Assembly (NCBI GenBank): GCA_021774195.1
Contig: JAJFJJ010000096.1
Coordinates: 1-38,306, forward strand
DNA length: 38,306 nt
Direction: 5' to 3'
Origin: Nitrosomonas sp.
GTDB taxonomy: Bacteria > Pseudomonadota > Gammaproteobacteria > Burkholderiales > Nitrosomonadaceae
Below the pieces are notes generated by a model that had not been told where the DNA came from, ran no database searches, and worked only from the letters and a program-made list of their open reading frames with translations. The translations under genes were made by a program, and so were the position numbers. Position 1 is the stretch's first letter. Each line of letters begins with the position of its first letter. Of the stretch, positions 17,011 to 25,223 are shown one piece after another.

Positions 17011-18151
17011 ATTCTTCTTTCAGGTTTCTACATTCCATTGCGATTAACATTTCAAATAACGCGATATCCTGGTCACTGTCCGAGCTTTCCCCATGATACA
17101 AGCTATAAGGTGATTGCGCCAATTGTCTAAGCGAGTGGGATGCGCGCCGGATATTAGCCGGATGCGTTTTTGGGAAAAAAACTTTGATGGCGCCTCTCCC
17201 AGTGTTTTTTCGTTGAGCAACTAATTCGTTGTAAATGCCCGAACCAAGCTGAATACGCATAGCGCTATGAATGTTTTTGCTGTCTGTCGCAGACAAGGTG
17301 TCGATCATTTGTTCGCTCATGCTGTAAAGAATATACCAGTGCGCGCCAATTTCGTAGCGTAACAGCGGCTTTTCAAGAATGCCGGGCGGAAAGAGAATTT
17401 TGCTTAAAAGCGATACCGCAAAATCATCAGCTTCTTGTTCAATCGATTGTTGCAAACGATATTTTTCACCAATTAGATCCGCGCATACCCAGTGCTTGTC
17501 TTTATCCTCTTTATTGTTAAAACGAAGCGGAATGCGTCGTTTGGTTACACTTTGGTCGCCAAGGGCGATATGCCCTACTTCATGCGCCAGAATAAAAGCT
17601 AAAGCACCTGAAGCTAAAAGAGCCCATTCTTCGGTATATTCCGCATTAGTTAGTGCCGAGTTAATTCGTGGATTCCATATCGGTTGAAAAGCATCAATAC
17701 CCCGCGCTTTGATTGCACCGACAGCGGTAACTGTTTCATAATTGTCATAGGAAACGAGATGAGCTGTTGTGATCAGGAATTTTAATAACAGCGTATCAAC
17801 AAATAATATTTGAGTCGCTTCATGTGCCATTGCATTACCTTGAATGCTTAATCGCGCTAACTCGATTTCGTAGTCTGCCAAAATATTGGCTTCAGGTAAG
17901 CGAGTACTATCAACCAAATAAATATTAATCAAACCATCGACATAAGGTTTGTTAATGCGATAACCCGGCCATTTACCAGCTGTCTGAATGATCGTACCGG
18001 CGATTTCTTCTACTTCTTTAAGCAGGTAATCTTCCAATACATTATTTTTCTGTAATATTGTATATATGCCCGATGGCGAGATTGACTGATCAGCCTTAAC
18101 TGGCAAGGCTGTACTCAATGCGAATAATAAAATAACCAGAAAACGAAACAT
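17000..18151 (-). CDS. Exported HEVGH zinc metalloprotease (gluzincin-like)
   Basis: 383 residues. A short signal peptide (MFRFLVILLFALSTALPVKA) predicts export to the periplasm. The zinc site is complete: HEVGH at 190-194 supplies two histidines and the catalytic glutamate, and E240 in EQEADDFA is the expected third ligand, as in M48-like gluzincins. The segment before HEVGH (WALLASGALAFILA, 176-189) is hydrophobic and may lie against the membrane. It is not a clear HtpX or BepA orthologue: no multi-helix membrane part and no TPR tail. It heads the overlapping three-gene set and is divergent from the second ftsH (178 bp apart). Substrate unknown; the linked exported proteins are candidates. 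Confidence 0.78.
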   Translation of the reverse strand: MFRFLVILLFALSTALPVKADQSISPSGIYTILQKNNVLEDYLLKEVEEIAGTIIQTAGKWPGYRINKPYVDGLINIYLVDSTRLPEANILADYEIELARLSIQGNAMAHEATQILFVDTLLLKFLITTAHLVSYDNYETVTAVGAIKARGIDAFQPIWNPRINSALTNAEYTEEWALLASGALAFILAHEVGHIALGDQSVTKRRIPLRFNNKEDKDKHWVCADLIGEKYRLQQSIEQEADDFAVSLLSKILFPPGILEKPLLRYEIGAHWYILYSMSEQMIDTLSATDSKNIHSAMRIQLGSGIYNELVAQRKNTGRGAIKVFFPKTHPANIRRASHSLRQLAQSPYSLYHGESSDSDQDIALFEMLIAMECRNLKEEYGL

Positions 18152-18238
18152 CAGCTAATATTCTCTCCACTCTTTATTCTGATAGGCTTATGTTATCAAA
18201 CGGTCAGGGTAAGATATAAAATACAATCTACCTGTTGT

Positions 18239-18262
18239 TCAAACACTCAAACACTCAAACAC
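18239..18262. repeat. Three tandem copies of TCAAACAC
   Basis: Three perfect 8-bp direct repeats sit in the 178-bp gap between the divergent protease and ftsH2 genes, 68 bp before the ftsH2 start. They could be an operator array or a slippage tract whose length alters promoter spacing. Confidence 0.7.
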
Positions 18263-18329
18263 CAAAATTATTTTCCTGATAATATCACAATGTTCATACC
18301 ACTTAACTTATTGACTTCATAAGAGACTC

Positions 18330-20156
18330 ATGGACAAAAACGAACAAATCAACTTCTGGTACGTCATGGTGGCCCTGTTAAGCATTTTGGTTGTGCAATC
18401 CCTTTACAATGAATATACCAAAATTGAGCCGATTTCCTACAGCCACTTCCAGACGCTCCTAGAAAAAGGACAAGTATCTGAAATTGAAATCACTGATCAG
18501 TATATTTATGGCAAGTTGAAGGTCCCGCATGGAACGGGGCTTCAGGATTTTATTACCACAAGGGTAGAACCGGAGTTTGCCGAGGATCTGGATAAATACG
18601 GAGTCAGTTATTCCGGCGTCGTAAGTAGTACCTGGTTAAGCGATTTGTTGTCCTGGTTACTACCGGTGGCTGTTTTTGTCGGGGTCTGGTTATATTTCAT
18701 TCGCCGCATAAGCAGAAATATGATGGGCGGTGGCATGATGTCGGTCGGTAAGAGTCACGCCAAGGTGTTTGTCGAGCAAGAAACCAAAGTAACGTTCGAC
18801 GATGTAGCTGGAGTGGATGAAGCCAAGGAGGAGTTGGTTGAAATCATCAATTTCCTAAAAAATCCGGCGGAATATGGTCGTTTAGGTGGACGTGCGCCCA
18901 AGGGTATCTTGCTGGTTGGACCACCTGGCACCGGCAAGACGTTACTGGCACGGGCCGTGGCCGGTGAGGCGAGGGTGCCATTCTTTTCTATCTCCGGTTC
19001 GGAATTTGTTGAGATGTTTGTTGGTGTAGGAGCAGCCAGAGTGCGCGATTTGTTCGAACAAGCACGAAAATTAGCGCCGGCGATTATATTTATTGATGAG
19101 CTGGATGCGTTGGGGCGTGCCCGTGGTGCTTTTGGTTCGGGTGGTGGTGGCCATGATGAGAAGGAACAGACGCTAAATCAGTTGCTGGCTGAATTGGATG
19201 GTTTTGACCCCAGTAGTGGCATTGTGTTATTGGCCGCAACTAATCGGCCTGAAATACTTGATCCGGCCTTGTTGCGCGCCGGGCGCTTTGATCGTCAGGT
19301 GCTGGTGGACCGGCCCGACAAGCTGGGACGTGAACAGATTCTTGCGGTACATGTAAAAAAGGTGAAGTTACATACCGATGTGCTGATTAAACAAATTGCC
19401 GCTTTGACGCCCGGATTTACCGGTGCGGACCTGGCCAATCTGATCAATGAAGCGACTTTACTGGCGACACGGCGGAATGCCGCTGCTGTCACCATGAATG
19501 ACTTTAATAATGCCATTGAGCGCATTGTCGCCGGATTAGAAAAACGCAATCGTTTGCTGAATCCAAATGAACGCCGGGTAGTCGCGTATCATGAATTGGG
19601 ACATGCGATGGTGGCGCTGGCATTGCCCGGAACAGATGAAGTACATAAAGTTTCCATCATTCCGCGTGGGATTGGGGCTTTAGGCTATACCATTCAGCGC
19701 CCAACAGAAGATCGTTATTTGATGACCCGTTCCGAGTTGCAAAACAAAATGGCGGTATTGCTCGGCGGACGTGCGGCAGAACAAATGATATTTGAAGAAA
19801 TCTCAACCGGTGCTTCGGATGATCTGGGTCGTGCAACCGACATCGCCCGTGCCATGGTGCTGCGTTACGGCATGAGTGAGGTACTGGGGAATGTAGCCTA
19901 TGAGCGTGAAAACTCAGCTTTTCTGCAACCCAATGTGCCGATACTACAGACGCGAGAGTACAGTGAAGATACAGCCCAGAAAGTGGATGGCGCCGTGCGT
20001 GTTTTGATCGATCAGGCATTGGAACGAGCGTTGAGTATTTTGCAGACAAACCGTGCTTTGTTGGACCAAACTGCTGAAGAATTATTGGAAACAGAAACGC
20101 TGAATCAACCCGAAATTGAGAAAATAAAACAGGATATTGCTCACAAAGCTTTATAA
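18330..20156 (+). CDS. ftsH: Second FtsH-family membrane AAA+ zinc protease
   Basis: 608 residues with the full FtsH layout: N-terminal helix (about 9-24), short periplasmic domain, second helix (about 107-124), AAA+ module with Walker A GPPGTGKT (197-204), Walker B FIDE (254-257) and arginine-finger region [20 protein letters not shown] (304-323), then the M41 protease with HELGH (421-425) and third ligand near D498. It differs from the canonical FtsH at 25224-27158: HELGH instead of HESGH, a histidine/glycine insert after Walker B ([11 protein letters not shown]), and no acidic C-terminal tail. Such paralogues coexist with housekeeping FtsH in several Proteobacteria. It is divergent from the exported protease set, hinting at shared envelope quality control. 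ATG 18330 has weak AAGAG upstream. Confidence 0.92.
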   Translation: MDKNEQINFWYVMVALLSILVVQSLYNEYTKIEPISYSHFQTLLEKGQVSEIEITDQYIYGKLKVPHGTGLQDFITTRVEPEFAEDLDKYGVSYSGVVSSTWLSDLLSWLLPVAVFVGVWLYFIRRISRNMMGGGMMSVGKSHAKVFVEQETKVTFDDVAGVDEAKEELVEIINFLKNPAEYGRLGGRAPKGILLVGPPGTGKTLLARAVAGEARVPFFSISGSEFVEMFVGVGAARVRDLFEQARKLAPAIIFIDELDALGRARGAFGSGGGGHDEKEQTLNQLLAELDGFDPSSGIVLLAATNRPEILDPALLRAGRFDRQVLVDRPDKLGREQILAVHVKKVKLHTDVLIKQIAALTPGFTGADLANLINEATLLATRRNAAAVTMNDFNNAIERIVAGLEKRNRLLNPNERRVVAYHELGHAMVALALPGTDEVHKVSIIPRGIGALGYTIQRPTEDRYLMTRSELQNKMAVLLGGRAAEQMIFEEISTGASDDLGRATDIARAMVLRYGMSEVLGNVAYERENSAFLQPNVPILQTREYSEDTAQKVDGAVRVLIDQALERALSILQTNRALLDQTAEELLETETLNQPEIEKIKQDIAHKAL

Positions 20157-20219
20157 ACCCTACTCCCCCAATGCAATTTAAAAACTTGCCGCTTTATTGT
20201 TCTAGCAACAAAGTTTAGG

Positions 20220-21635
20220 CTATTGGGTATTTTTAGATGACTGGGTTGGGCTCATACCCTCAAACCAGGCAAGTTCTGAATGCAGTTTAACAACTTCACC
20301 AACGATGATCAAAGTCGGTGGAACCAGTTTAGCTTTAGCAACCAAATCCGGCAAAGTATACAAACTTCCAACAACGACTTTCTGTTTTTGTGTGGTACCC
20401 TGCTGTATCATTGCTGCTGGCATCGTCTCTGGTAATCCGTAATCAATGAGTTGTTGACACAACAACGATAAACCATGCAACCCCATATAAATCACAATGG
20501 TTTGGTTGGGTTGTGCCAATGTAGGCCAGTCCAGATCAAGGCCACCATTTTTAAGATGCCCAGTAACAAATATACAGGATTGCGCATAATCCCGGTGCGT
20601 AAGTGGAATACCCGCATAAGATGCGACACCGGAGGCAGCAGTAATGCCAGGAACAACCTGAAACGGGATTTTGTGCGTCGACAAGGTCTCAATTTCCTCC
20701 CCTCCCCGGCCAAAGATGAATGGGTCTCCTCCTTTAAGCCTTAAAACACGTTTCCCCTCTTTTGCCAATCGGACTAACAGTTGATTAATCGATTCTTGTG
20801 GAATGGTATGAAGATCACGCTGCTTTCCTGCATACACCCTGGTTGCGTCCCGCCGTACCATGTCTAGAATTTCAGATGAAACTAAACGATCATACACAAC
20901 CACATCAGCTTGCTGCATCAGACGCATGGCGCGGAATGTCAGCAAATCAGGATTCCCCGGTCCAGCACCAACTAAATACACTTCACCACAGGGCAAGTCA
21001 TCTTTTTCATTTTGCAACGACTGCAACAAATAGTCTTGTGCTGATTGATCTTTTCCCGCAAGCACCATCTCCTTAAATTTGCCTTGCAGCAATTTCTCCC
21101 AGAAAACACGTCTGTTAACCGGGTTTTTAAAGTGTTTTTTGACTTGGTCGCGAAATTTCCCGGCAATGGCCGCCAAACGTCCATAAGCATGAGGGATAAT
21201 GGTTTCTAATTGTGCACGCAATTGACGCGCTAGAACCGGTGACCGACCGCCACTGGAAATTGCGACCAACAACGGAGAACGGTCAATAATGGATGGCATA
21301 ATAAAACTGCACAAATCTGGATTATCAACCACATTGACAGGAATTTGCCGCTGCATGGCCGATTTAGATACCAATTGATTTAATGTTTGATCGTTGGTGG
21401 CTACAATCACCAATGCATTATGCTCTAAATGCACTGTTTGGAAAGTCTCAGCACGATGCAAGATTTTATTTTGCGCCACCAAAGAAGCCAATGATTCATT
21501 GAGATCAGGAGATACAACAATGACCTGGGCGCCCGCTGCAACTAGCAACGAGACTTTACGTGCAGCAACTTCTCCACCACCAACAACCAGGCATCTTTTA
21601 TTTCTGATATTAATGAAAATGGGCAGATAATCCAT
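20220..21635 (-). CDS. cysG: Siroheme synthase (trifunctional CysG)
   Basis: 471 residues. The enzyme turns uroporphyrinogen III into siroheme, the cofactor of sulfite and nitrite reductases. The N-terminal half is the NAD-dependent precorrin-2 dehydrogenase/ferrochelatase: VVGGGEVAARK (17-27), catalytic D104 and the S128 loop (AISSGGRSP). The C-terminal half is the AdoMet methyltransferase: VYLVGAGPGNPDLLTFRA (219-236), RLKGGDPFIFGRGGEE (299-314) and VPGITAASG. Start ATG 21635 has GGGAG three bases upstream. It is convergent with ftsH2 (63-bp gap) and follows pstS on the same strand after a hairpin. Confidence 0.95.
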   Translation of the reverse strand: MDYLPIFINIRNKRCLVVGGGEVAARKVSLLVAAGAQVIVVSPDLNESLASLVAQNKILHRAETFQTVHLEHNALVIVATNDQTLNQLVSKSAMQRQIPVNVVDNPDLCSFIMPSIIDRSPLLVAISSGGRSPVLARQLRAQLETIIPHAYGRLAAIAGKFRDQVKKHFKNPVNRRVFWEKLLQGKFKEMVLAGKDQSAQDYLLQSLQNEKDDLPCGEVYLVGAGPGNPDLLTFRAMRLMQQADVVVYDRLVSSEILDMVRRDATRVYAGKQRDLHTIPQESINQLLVRLAKEGKRVLRLKGGDPFIFGRGGEEIETLSTHKIPFQVVPGITAASGVASYAGIPLTHRDYAQSCIFVTGHLKNGGLDLDWPTLAQPNQTIVIYMGLHGLSLLCQQLIDYGLPETMPAAMIQQGTTQKQKVVVGSLYTLPDLVAKAKLVPPTLIIVGEVVKLHSELAWFEGMSPTQSSKNTQ

Positions 21636-21676
21636 TATCTCCCGCGCACCCTAGGAATTATTAAAGACGCCACGCA

Positions 21677-21699
21677 GCCCTTTCGGTGAATGAAAGGGC
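21677..21699. terminator. Terminator-like hairpin between pstS and cysG
   Basis: GCCCTTTC (21677-21684) pairs with GAAAGGGC (21692-21699) around a 7-nt loop, 18 bp past the pstS stop. No uridine tract follows on the minus strand, so it may attenuate or stabilise a message rather than terminate it. Confidence 0.5.
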
Positions 21700-21717
21700 C
21701 TTTCCCCCATTGACAGG

Positions 21718-22725
21718 TTATAACTCCGCGTCCTTCTTCATAATTTCTTCAAGTTTCACGCCGACTTCTGATTCATTAGTAAATACCGTGCCTAATTTTT
21801 TCTCATCCATATGCTTTAAATTCATATTATAAACTTCTGCAGAGAGCGGGAAATATTTAACTTCGGTCACCAGTTCTGATGCATGCTTCATAAAGAAATT
21901 AACAAATTGCTTAATTTCTGGTTTATTAGCAGATTTCGCATTGACATAGATAAACACTGGCCGGGATAAGGGCTGATAACTGGCGTCTTCTACTGTTGCA
22001 TAGGAAGGCAACACGCCCTCATCGCTGTCACCATTAACGATTTCCACAGCGTTAATTCTTTTACTATTTTCAATATAGTAAGCGAATCCAAAGAAACCCA
22101 ATGCATACAAATCACTGGCAACACCTTGTACCAAGACATTATCATCTTCAGATGCAGTGAAGTCACCTCGACTGGATTTGGCTTTCCCAACGATTGCTTC
22201 GGTAAAATATTCAAAAGTTCCGGAATCTGCCCCTGGACCATAAAGCTTAATTCTTTTATCCGGCCATGCGGGATTCACTTGGTTCCAGTGAGTAATTTTT
22301 CCTTGTGCGGCCGGCTCCCAGAATTGTTTTAACTCGTCAACCGTCATGGATTTACTCCATGTGTTGTTTTTATTGACCACCACAGTCAACGCATCAAAAG
22401 CGATTGGCATTTCAATATATTGCACGCCAGTTGCTTTACAGGCTTCCATTTCCAAATAGGTTATCGGCCGAGAAGCGTTGACGATATCTGTTTCACCTCG
22501 ACAAAACTTTTTAAATCCTCCACCCGTACCAGAGATACCAACCGTTACTCGGATTTTTCCACGCATAGCAATTTGAAAATCTTCCGCAACCGCTTCGGCA
22601 ATCGGATAAACGGTACTGGAACCATCAATTTTAACAATTGGGCTTGCTTGGATAGCACTGACACTTACAAGTAACCCCAATATGGCGATAACAGCGATCG
22701 TCCTGAGTTTTAACAATTTGAACAT
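21718..22725 (-). CDS. pstS: Phosphate ABC transporter substrate-binding protein PstS
   Basis: 335 residues. A signal peptide (about 1-27, ending SAIQA) sends it to the periplasm, where PstS captures phosphate for the PstCAB transporter. Binding-site segments are [18 protein letters not shown], the glycine-rich [25 protein letters not shown] and [16 protein letters not shown]. The length and these motifs match the PstS/SphX group. In many Betaproteobacteria pstS is followed by pstCAB-phoU; here cysG follows, so the permease must lie elsewhere. A Pho-box-like site lies upstream at 22837-22854. The position after glmM fits the conserved betaproteobacterial order. Confidence 0.92.
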   Translation of the reverse strand: MFKLLKLRTIAVIAILGLLVSVSAIQASPIVKIDGSSTVYPIAEAVAEDFQIAMRGKIRVTVGISGTGGGFKKFCRGETDIVNASRPITYLEMEACKATGVQYIEMPIAFDALTVVVNKNNTWSKSMTVDELKQFWEPAAQGKITHWNQVNPAWPDKRIKLYGPGADSGTFEYFTEAIVGKAKSSRGDFTASEDDNVLVQGVASDLYALGFFGFAYYIENSKRINAVEIVNGDSDEGVLPSYATVEDASYQPLSRPVFIYVNAKSANKPEIKQFVNFFMKHASELVTEVKYFPLSAEVYNMNLKHMDEKKLGTVFTNESEVGVKLEEIMKKDAEL

Positions 22726-22836
22726 ATATTTTCCAGATAAAAATAGGTATAAAAATTCTTTGGAGATTAACGATTCATTTAAGGTCCACCTGAACGCTAA
22801 GACTCCGTATTGAGAACATCATTTTATTGCAAAATT

Positions 22837-22854
22837 ATTACAGGAATATGACAA
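22837..22854 (-). promoter_or_regulatory. Pho-box-like site upstream of pstS
   Basis: Read on the minus strand, TTGTCATATTCCTGTAAT resembles the PhoB half-site pair (consensus CTGTCAT-A/T-A-A/T-CTGTCAY): the first TGTCAT is perfect and the second CTGTNA is nearly so. A TAAAAT -10-like hexamer lies eight to ten bases further on. Position before pstS makes phosphate-starvation control likely. Confidence 0.55.
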
Positions 22855-22875
22855 CCCGTTTCGCAGCATTCTTTT

Positions 22876-24234
22876 TTAGGTGCTTGCAGTTTGCACTGTC
22901 TTCGCAATGTGTATGGCCCAGTCATCAACTTTTTGTTTTGATTCGCCCTCAACCATCACACGAATTAATGGCTCCGTTCCAGATGCGCGCAATAAAACAC
23001 GACCCTTAGAACTCAAATCGGCTTCAGCTTCCAATTGAGCTTCCTGCACGACTTTGCTTGTAGCCAGATCAAATGATTTTGGTGTCTTAACATTAATCAG
23101 TCGCTGAGGATAAAGTTTAACACCACGCATCCATTCGGCAAGTGTTTTATTGCCCTCTTTCAATGCATACAATACTTGCATGGCCGAAATAATACCATCC
23201 CCAGTTGTATGCTTATCCAAACAAATAATATGTCCGGAACCTTCACCACCAAGATGCCATCCTTTTTCTTTTAATAGCTCCATTACATAGCGATCACCAA
23301 CATTGGCACGAAGAAATGGAATTTTTAATTTATGGAAACTATTTTCGATCGCCAGATTCGTCATCTTAGTACCAACCACACCACCAGTCATGAGACCTTT
23401 TTGCTGACGATGCTTGGCGATTATATAGATCAGTTGATCACCGTCATATAGTTTTCCTTTCTGGTCCACCATCATTAGCCGATCACCATCACCATCTAGC
23501 GCAATACCTAAATCAGCACGGTGTTTTTTAACCGCCTTTTGTAATGTTTCACAATGTGTAGCACCACATTCGTGGTTAATATTTAGACCGTCAGGCTCCA
23601 CTCCGATAGCAACCACATCGGCACCTAATTCATGTAAAACATGCCCCGCAATATGATAAGCAGCGCCGTTTGCACAGTCCACAACGATACGCAGACCACG
23701 CAAATCAAGATGATGAGGAAAAGTACTTTTACAAAACTCGATATACCGCCCAGCAGCATCACCCAAACGTTGCACCTTACCTAACTGACTCGAAGGCATT
23801 ACTTCTATGGGGACATCTAATCCAGCTTCTATTTCGTGTTCGATCTCATCAGAAAGCTTACTACCTTTGGACGAAAAGAATTTGACGCCATTATCTTCAA
23901 ATGGATTATGAGATGCAGAAATAACAATACCCGCTTGTAAGCGTAACGCACGTATGAGGTAAGCTACTGCTGGTGTAGGCATAGGCCCAGATAGAAGAAC
24001 ATCCACACCGGCAGCCGACAAACCTGCTTCCAAGGCTGATTCCAACATATAACCAGAAACACGCGTGTCTTTACCAATCAACACTGCGGGGCGTTCACCT
24101 TCCATCAAATGCCAATCAGCGGCAGCCAAGACTTTCCCTGCAGAATAACCCAAATGCAAGATCAACCCAGGTGTAATTGGATCTTGACCTACACGCCCCC
24201 GTATACCATCTGTTCCGAAATATTTTTTAGTCAA
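22876..24234 (-). CDS. glmM: Phosphoglucosamine mutase
   Basis: 452 residues. GlmM converts glucosamine-6-phosphate to glucosamine-1-phosphate for peptidoglycan and lipopolysaccharide precursors. The active-site serine is S108 in ISASHNPFEDNG (105-116), the metal-binding loop is DGDGDR, and GEGSGHIICLDKHTTGDG and RASGTEPLIRVMVE provide sugar and phosphate contacts. N-terminal KKYFGTDGIRG is standard. The only suitable start is TTG at 24234, without a clear ribosome binding site. It follows folP by 81 bp on the same strand, the usual ftsH-folP-glmM order, so co-transcription is likely. Confidence 0.96.
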   Translation of the reverse strand: MTKKYFGTDGIRGRVGQDPITPGLILHLGYSAGKVLAAADWHLMEGERPAVLIGKDTRVSGYMLESALEAGLSAAGVDVLLSGPMPTPAVAYLIRALRLQAGIVISASHNPFEDNGVKFFSSKGSKLSDEIEHEIEAGLDVPIEVMPSSQLGKVQRLGDAAGRYIEFCKSTFPHHLDLRGLRIVVDCANGAAYHIAGHVLHELGADVVAIGVEPDGLNINHECGATHCETLQKAVKKHRADLGIALDGDGDRLMMVDQKGKLYDGDQLIYIIAKHRQQKGLMTGGVVGTKMTNLAIENSFHKLKIPFLRANVGDRYVMELLKEKGWHLGGEGSGHIICLDKHTTGDGIISAMQVLYALKEGNKTLAEWMRGVKLYPQRLINVKTPKSFDLATSKVVQEAQLEAEADLSSKGRVLLRASGTEPLIRVMVEGESKQKVDDWAIHIAKTVQTAST

Positions 24235-24315
24235 TGTAAAAATAACGATAGTTAATTAGAACAAATCAGATGCCCTATTAATCACAGGCACCTACGAAAT
24301 CAGTCACTTTTTATT

Positions 24316-25125
24316 TCATTGTATCGCGTTATAGACTGCTAGCGCTTCCTTTGTTGCTTTGACATCATGTACACGAACAATATTGGCACCTTTAGTCACA
24401 GCAATCAAGGCCGCCGAAACACTTTCGTGAACACGGTTAGTCGCTTCGTTACCGGTAATAGCACCAAGCATCGATTTACGTGACAACCCAGCTAAAATGG
24501 GCACATCTAAATCTTTAAAATCTTCAAGACAGCGCAACAATTCAAGATTATGTCGGAGCATTTTACCAAAACCAAAACCAGGATCAATAATTAAACGCTC
24601 TTGTGAGACACCTGCTGCTTTCACTGTATCAATGCGCTCTTGCAAGAAACCTTTCACTTCTGCGACAATATTTTCATATTTTGGATTGGTTTGCATATAC
24701 TGAGGCGCACCTTGCATATGCATCAAACAAACTATCACATGACCATTTCCTGCTATGGTCTCCAACGCACCTGGTGAACGAAGCGCATTGACATCATTGA
24801 TGATTGCAGCGCCAGCTTCTATCGCATGCTGCATAACTTCTGGTTTAGAAGTATCAATAGAGACCGGAATACCGGACTCGACTAATTCTTTCAAGACAGG
24901 AATAACGCGGTTCAACTCTTCACCCACGCTAACAGGTGCGCTCCCGGGTCGGGTCGATTCACCTCCAACATCAAGAATATCAGCCCCCTCTTCGACCAAC
25001 CGCTTAGCATACTCTACCGCAAGTTTAGGCGAATGGTAAAGTCCTCCATCCGAGAAAGAATCCGGTGTGACATTAACAACCCCCATAATCAAAGGGCGGT
25101 TAGATAAACCAATATCGAATGGCAT
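24316..25125 (-). CDS. folP: Dihydropteroate synthase
   Basis: 269 residues. FolP joins 4-aminobenzoate to the pterin pyrophosphate in folate synthesis and is the sulfonamide target. The TIM-barrel motifs are all present: MGVVNVTPDSFSDGG near the N-terminus, DVGGESTRPGSAPV, SIDTSKPEV, IINDVNALR, DPGFGFGK, GLSRKSMLG and the terminal RVHDV. No insertion of the kind linked to sulfonamide resistance is apparent in the STRPG loop. The start ATG at 25125 has a weak ribosome binding site. It lies 98 bp downstream of ftsH with a strong hairpin between. Confidence 0.96.
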   Translation of the reverse strand: MPFDIGLSNRPLIMGVVNVTPDSFSDGGLYHSPKLAVEYAKRLVEEGADILDVGGESTRPGSAPVSVGEELNRVIPVLKELVESGIPVSIDTSKPEVMQHAIEAGAAIINDVNALRSPGALETIAGNGHVIVCLMHMQGAPQYMQTNPKYENIVAEVKGFLQERIDTVKAAGVSQERLIIDPGFGFGKMLRHNLELLRCLEDFKDLDVPILAGLSRKSMLGAITGNEATNRVHESVSAALIAVTKGANIVRVHDVKATKEALAVYNAIQ

Positions 25126-25158
25126 ATTTGAAGGTTGTTAGCTTAAAACATATAGGCA

Positions 25159-25206
25159 GAATTGAATAACGGGGTACGATTTATATCGTACCCCGTTATT
25201 CAATTC
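25159..25206. terminator. Perfect 22-bp hairpin between ftsH and folP
   Basis: Bases 25159-25180 are the exact reverse complement of 25185-25206, loop TTAT. The core is GGGGTACGAT/ATCGTACCCC. It lies 17 bp past the ftsH stop. A T-rich run (TTCTTTC) follows on the plus strand, not on the minus strand that is transcribed, so rho-independent termination of ftsH is not assured; it may be an mRNA-stabilising or attenuating stem. Confidence 0.7.
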
Positions 25207-25223
25207 TTCTTTCGATTTATTGC

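Noticed and set aside
18239-18262. Tandem 8-mers considered as a CRISPR remnant
   Set aside because: Units are contiguous with no spacers and far too short.
20197-20211. TTGTT/AACAA hairpin between ftsH2 and cysG as a shared terminator
   Set aside because: Five-base AT-rich stem, too weak to support.
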